From NCBI RefSeq assembly GCF_000236905.1, contig NC_016532.1, positions 248,001 through 312,000 on the forward strand: a DNA stretch of 64,000 nucleotides, given 5' to 3'. The stretch is from Tetrapisispora phaffii CBS 4417 (lineage: Eukaryota; Ascomycota; Saccharomycetes; Saccharomycetales; Saccharomycetaceae). Positions 61,228 to 64,000 of this stretch are shown here, piece after piece. Position 1 is the stretch's first letter, and each line of letters starts with the position of its first letter. Both the position numbers and the translations under genes were made by a program. The notes beneath the pieces are model-generated. The model had not been told where the DNA came from. It worked only from the letters and a program-made list of their open reading frames with translations, and searched no databases.

Positions 61228-61997
61228 AAATTTAATACACTTTTGTCCTGTTTATTATAGAACTTCAAATAAAAAAGTCACTAAAATCAACAGTTCAATG
61301 CCTTTAATCTGAGAAGTTCAACCTTGTAGTTATGATAAGGGATAACAACTATACAAATGGAGAATATAAAACTTACTATATTATTATACTTTTGTATATT
61401 GATTTCCAATTCAACTTTACGTTTTTTAATTTCTAACTTTAAGATTTCCGATATTGACGGTATTGAAAAAGGTCAAAACTACATGAAGTGTTCGTGTGAT
61501 AAGAACTTATAAGAGGGTATTTTGAAAATATATTAACAGTCGTTCCAGTTAACGATGGTTATATTCACAGTAATACAATACTATTATTATTGAATTTTAG
61601 CATTTTTGTATCACTAGAGATGGCAACTATCATAGCAAACCAGAAATAAATTCCGTGGTGACCAAATGCTGCCGGAAAATTGTCTCTGGTTATGAAATGA
61701 TTTGTTTCGATGGTAGTATAGGAGTTGTTAACCAATGGATATATTTAATAGTGTATATATATCTTCATCCTCTATACTGTCAATGCAATGTAATATGGGT
61801 CCTATTACAGAGCCATTAGCAACACTTTTTACCCGGTTGTAGATACACGATCTTTCATTATTTAAGCTTCTTGTAATTTATAAATTCAGTTTTACACTCA
61901 AGATACCTTTGATTAACTTCAAGTATTCAAATAGTCGAGAGAGTGAACTACCATTACAGCAACATTGTCTATATATTTTACTAAATATCTGATATAA
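61228..61997. promoter_or_regulatory. Divergent promoter, MRPL16 / MSF1, and synteny junction
   Basis: 770 nt between two nuclear genes for mitochondrial translation. A Reb1 core TTACCCG at 61829-61835 lies about 165 nt before the MSF1 ATG. Left of here the order matches YBL038W; right of here it matches YPR047W-YPR048W. No tRNA or repeat is seen at the junction. Confidence 0.55.
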
Positions 61998-63437
61998 ATG
62001 TTGCAAACAAAAGCTATATCTTCCAAACTTCTCAGATGGAATATTAAAGGTTTTGCAACTGCAAGGGTCACTTACATCGAATCCGCTTGTGATTCATTGT
62101 TTGTAAATAAAAAAGAGTACAAAGTTAACCAGGAGTGGACAAATGTCACACCCACAATCCTAAATCTAACAGCTCGTGCTCTTTTTTTGAAGAATAACCA
62201 TCCAATTGGTATTTTGAGAAATATGATTGAAAATAAAATGAATATCATTGACAATTCATATTCAATTCATAATAATTTTAAGCCTGTAGTATCAACATTT
62301 GAAAATTTTGACTCTTTAGGGTTCCCAATGGATCATCCAGGAAGATCTAAGTCTGATACTTACTATATTAATAAAGACTTTCTATTGCGTACTCATACAT
62401 CTGCGCATGAGATAGCATGTTTCAAACAATTGAAGGGAACTCCGTCTGATGTAAAGTCGGGTTTCTTAATCTCAGCTGATGTTTATAGAAGGGATGAAAT
62501 TGATCGTACTCATTATCCAGTTTTCCACCAGATGGAAGGTGCTAGAATTTGGGAACGTGGAACAGAAGATAAAGAAAACGATTCTATTGAACCAACGCAC
62601 ATCACACAGATGAGGAAAGATATAGACAAGTTACACAAACAATTAGAGAAGGAAGAAACAAAAATTATTGTGCAAGATAATGCTTCCTTGGATGATAATC
62701 CAAAACAAGACTATATGACAGATCTGGAAGTTGATTTATGCCAACAACATTTGAAAAGATCAGTCGAATTAGTAGTAGCAGAAGTCTTTAATAAGAAGAT
62801 ACAAAGTATGAAGCAATCAAAAATGAACCAAGATGAGATCCCTAAGGAATTGAAGGTTCGTTGGATCAAGGCATATTTTCCTTGGACAGCTCCATCTTGG
62901 GAAATCGAAGTATGGTGGCAAGGAGAGTGGCTAGAAATTTGTGGCTGTGGATTAGTACGTCAAGATGTTTTAATTAAATCTGGATATGCTAAAGACAGTA
63001 CCATTGGTTGGGCATTTGGTTTAGGGTTGGATAGAATTGCTATGCTACTATTTGAAGTTCCTGACATCAGATTATTCTGGTCTCTAGATAGTAGATTCCA
63101 TGACCAGTTCCAAAAAAATGAAATAACGCCTTTCGTTCCATACTCAAAATACCCAGGCACGACTAGAGATGTCGCATTTTGGTTACCAGATGACAACTTA
63201 GAAGTTGAAGTTCATGAGAATGATATAATGGAAATTGTACGGAATGTTGCTGGTGATTTAGTCGAATATGTGAAACTTATCGACGAATTTAAAAATCCTA
63301 AAACCGGAAAAACTTCACAATGTTACAGAATTAATTACCAATCAATGGATAGGAACATTACAAATGAAGAAATTAACAAATTACAAGAAACTGTACGTAA
63401 GGAATTAACCAGAAAATACAATCTTGAAGTAAGATAA
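61998..63437 (+). CDS. MSF1: Mitochondrial phenylalanyl-tRNA synthetase
   Basis: A monomeric class II synthetase that charges mitochondrial tRNA-Phe. The 479 residues compare with 469 in S. cerevisiae. A basic N-terminus (MLQTKAISSKLLRWNIKGFATAR) is a likely presequence. Class II elements: motif 2 region around ADVYRRDEIDRTHYPVFHQMEG; Phe pocket WEIEVWWQGEWLEICGCG; motif 3 GWAFGLGLDRIAMLLF. The C-terminal anticodon-binding FDX-ACB domain runs from about residue 385 (SKYPGTTRDVAFWLP) to the end. Ortholog of YPR047W. It is divergent from MRPL16 and directly followed by TAH18 on the same strand, as in S. cerevisiae. Confidence 0.97.
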   Translation: MLQTKAISSKLLRWNIKGFATARVTYIESACDSLFVNKKEYKVNQEWTNVTPTILNLTARALFLKNNHPIGILRNMIENKMNIIDNSYSIHNNFKPVVSTFENFDSLGFPMDHPGRSKSDTYYINKDFLLRTHTSAHEIACFKQLKGTPSDVKSGFLISADVYRRDEIDRTHYPVFHQMEGARIWERGTEDKENDSIEPTHITQMRKDIDKLHKQLEKEETKIIVQDNASLDDNPKQDYMTDLEVDLCQQHLKRSVELVVAEVFNKKIQSMKQSKMNQDEIPKELKVRWIKAYFPWTAPSWEIEVWWQGEWLEICGCGLVRQDVLIKSGYAKDSTIGWAFGLGLDRIAMLLFEVPDIRLFWSLDSRFHDQFQKNEITPFVPYSKYPGTTRDVAFWLPDDNLEVEVHENDIMEIVRNVAGDLVEYVKLIDEFKNPKTGKTSQCYRINYQSMDRNITNEEINKLQETVRKELTRKYNLEVR

Positions 63438-63870
63438 TTCAATATTCAACTACAACTGCTGAGCTCATCTAATAAACATTAAACATTCACACTAAATAAT
63501 TTTGTAAATAATTTGAATAACATAAAGTCTATGTATAAAGGTAATCCGAATGCAACCATAGTTAAAACAACTGAGTATAGTTTTCATAATTGAAGTCAAT
63601 ATATATATATATTTGTATATACCATTACTAACATTATTAAAATTAAGGTGAAATTCTTACTGAGAACGGACATCGAAAAGCGTAATAAATTGTGGAACTT
63701 TTTAGATATCGATCAATTTAGTCATCATTTTTATTTAGCATTAAGTAAATTATATAAAGTATTTTGATTGTATATAAAAGTATTTCAATAGATAATTCAA
63801 TTGTTGTATCTATTTAAGAATCGAGCAATATAATTTAAAACAGACTACTGCAAAGGAATAAAAAGACCTA
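63438..63870. promoter_or_regulatory. Intergenic, MSF1 to TAH18
   Basis: 433 nt of AT-rich DNA containing the MSF1 3' end and the TAH18 promoter; a (TA)n tract lies at about 63599-63612. No other feature is supported. Confidence 0.45.
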
Positions 63871-64000
63871 ATGTCTTCAAATAAAATTGCAATTTTGTAT
63901 GGGTCCGAGACTGGAAATGCAGCAGATTTTGCTGCCATTCTATCCCATCATCTGCATCGATTACATTTTGCTCATAGCTTATCAAGCATGGGAGACTACC
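63871..64000 (+). CDS. TAH18: Tah18 diflavin reductase, N-terminal part (cut by window end)
   Basis: Only the first 43 codons are present. They begin MSSNKIAILYGSETGNAADF, the flavodoxin-like FMN-binding start (phosphate loop GSETGNA). In the family this domain is followed by FAD and NADPH domains; Tah18 passes electrons to Dre2 for cytosolic iron-sulfur cluster assembly. Position right after MSF1 matches YPR048W. Other diflavin reductases share the loop, so the identification leans on synteny. Confidence 0.9.
   Translation, partial: MSSNKIAILYGSETGNAADFAAILSHHLHRLHFAHSLSSMGDY

Overview
This is a nuclear chromosome segment of a budding yeast of the Saccharomycetaceae. The genes are compact and almost intronless (the one clear intron, in RPL19, has textbook yeast splice signals), and the flanks are AT-rich with TATA-type promoters. 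The gene content matches three stretches of the S. cerevisiae genome: chr IV YDR047-057, chr II YBR071-087 and chr II YBL027-038, followed by YPR047-048. Genes from the paired post-duplication regions (YDR with YBR, YBR with YBL) are interleaved, but many partners are missing. That is what a post-whole-genome-duplication yeast that sorted its duplicates independently of S. cerevisiae would show. A Vanderwaltozyma/Tetrapisispora-like lineage would fit, but I cannot name the species from sequence alone.

Layout. 0.9-8.3 kb: TPI1 (glycolysis), a serine-rich protein at the YBR071W position, RDH54 (recombination translocase), HEM12 (heme). 9.3-15.9 kb: an ECM8-position zinc-finger-like protein, DBF4 (replication kinase activator), SLM4/EGO3 (TORC1 scaffold), CDC34 (SCF E2, with a suspicious frameshifted tail). 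17.2-24.9 kb: ECM33 (GPI wall protein), TIF32/RPG1 (eIF3a), YOS9 (ERAD lectin, without the usual HDEL). 24.9-30.7 kb: a 5.8 kb gene-free stretch. 30.7-37.0 kb: TEC1, RPL19 with a 2-nt first exon, the ribosome-biogenesis protein YBL028C and a YBL029W-position gene. 37.0-41.5 kb: a second gene-free stretch, rich in hairpins. 41.5-61.2 kb: AAC (ADP/ATP carrier), HEK2, RIB1, STU1, POL12, IST2, YBL036C (PLP homeostasis), RFC5, MRPL16. 62.0-64.0 kb: MSF1 and the start of TAH18.

Working together. DNA replication and cell-cycle genes recur (DBF4, CDC34, POL12, RFC5, STU1). POL12 and RFC5 carry MCB (ACGCGT) boxes, so MBF-type G1/S control is likely conserved. RPL19 and YBL028C are divergent, with a Rap1-like site plus PAC and RRPE motifs between them, as expected for ribosomal protein and ribosome-biogenesis genes. 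Four CACGTG E-boxes lie between IST2 and YBL036C. A Ste12/Tec1-type composite site lies upstream of TEC1.

The most unusual signals are several perfect inverted repeats, unrelated in sequence and all in upstream intergenic DNA (including a 58-nt and a 44-nt perfect palindrome), and the CDC34 tail, where one extra base in an A-run restores a family-like acidic end. I found no mobile element, tRNA, CRISPR array or viral sequence, and no convincing new multi-gene system; this is largely a conserved yeast chromosome arm.
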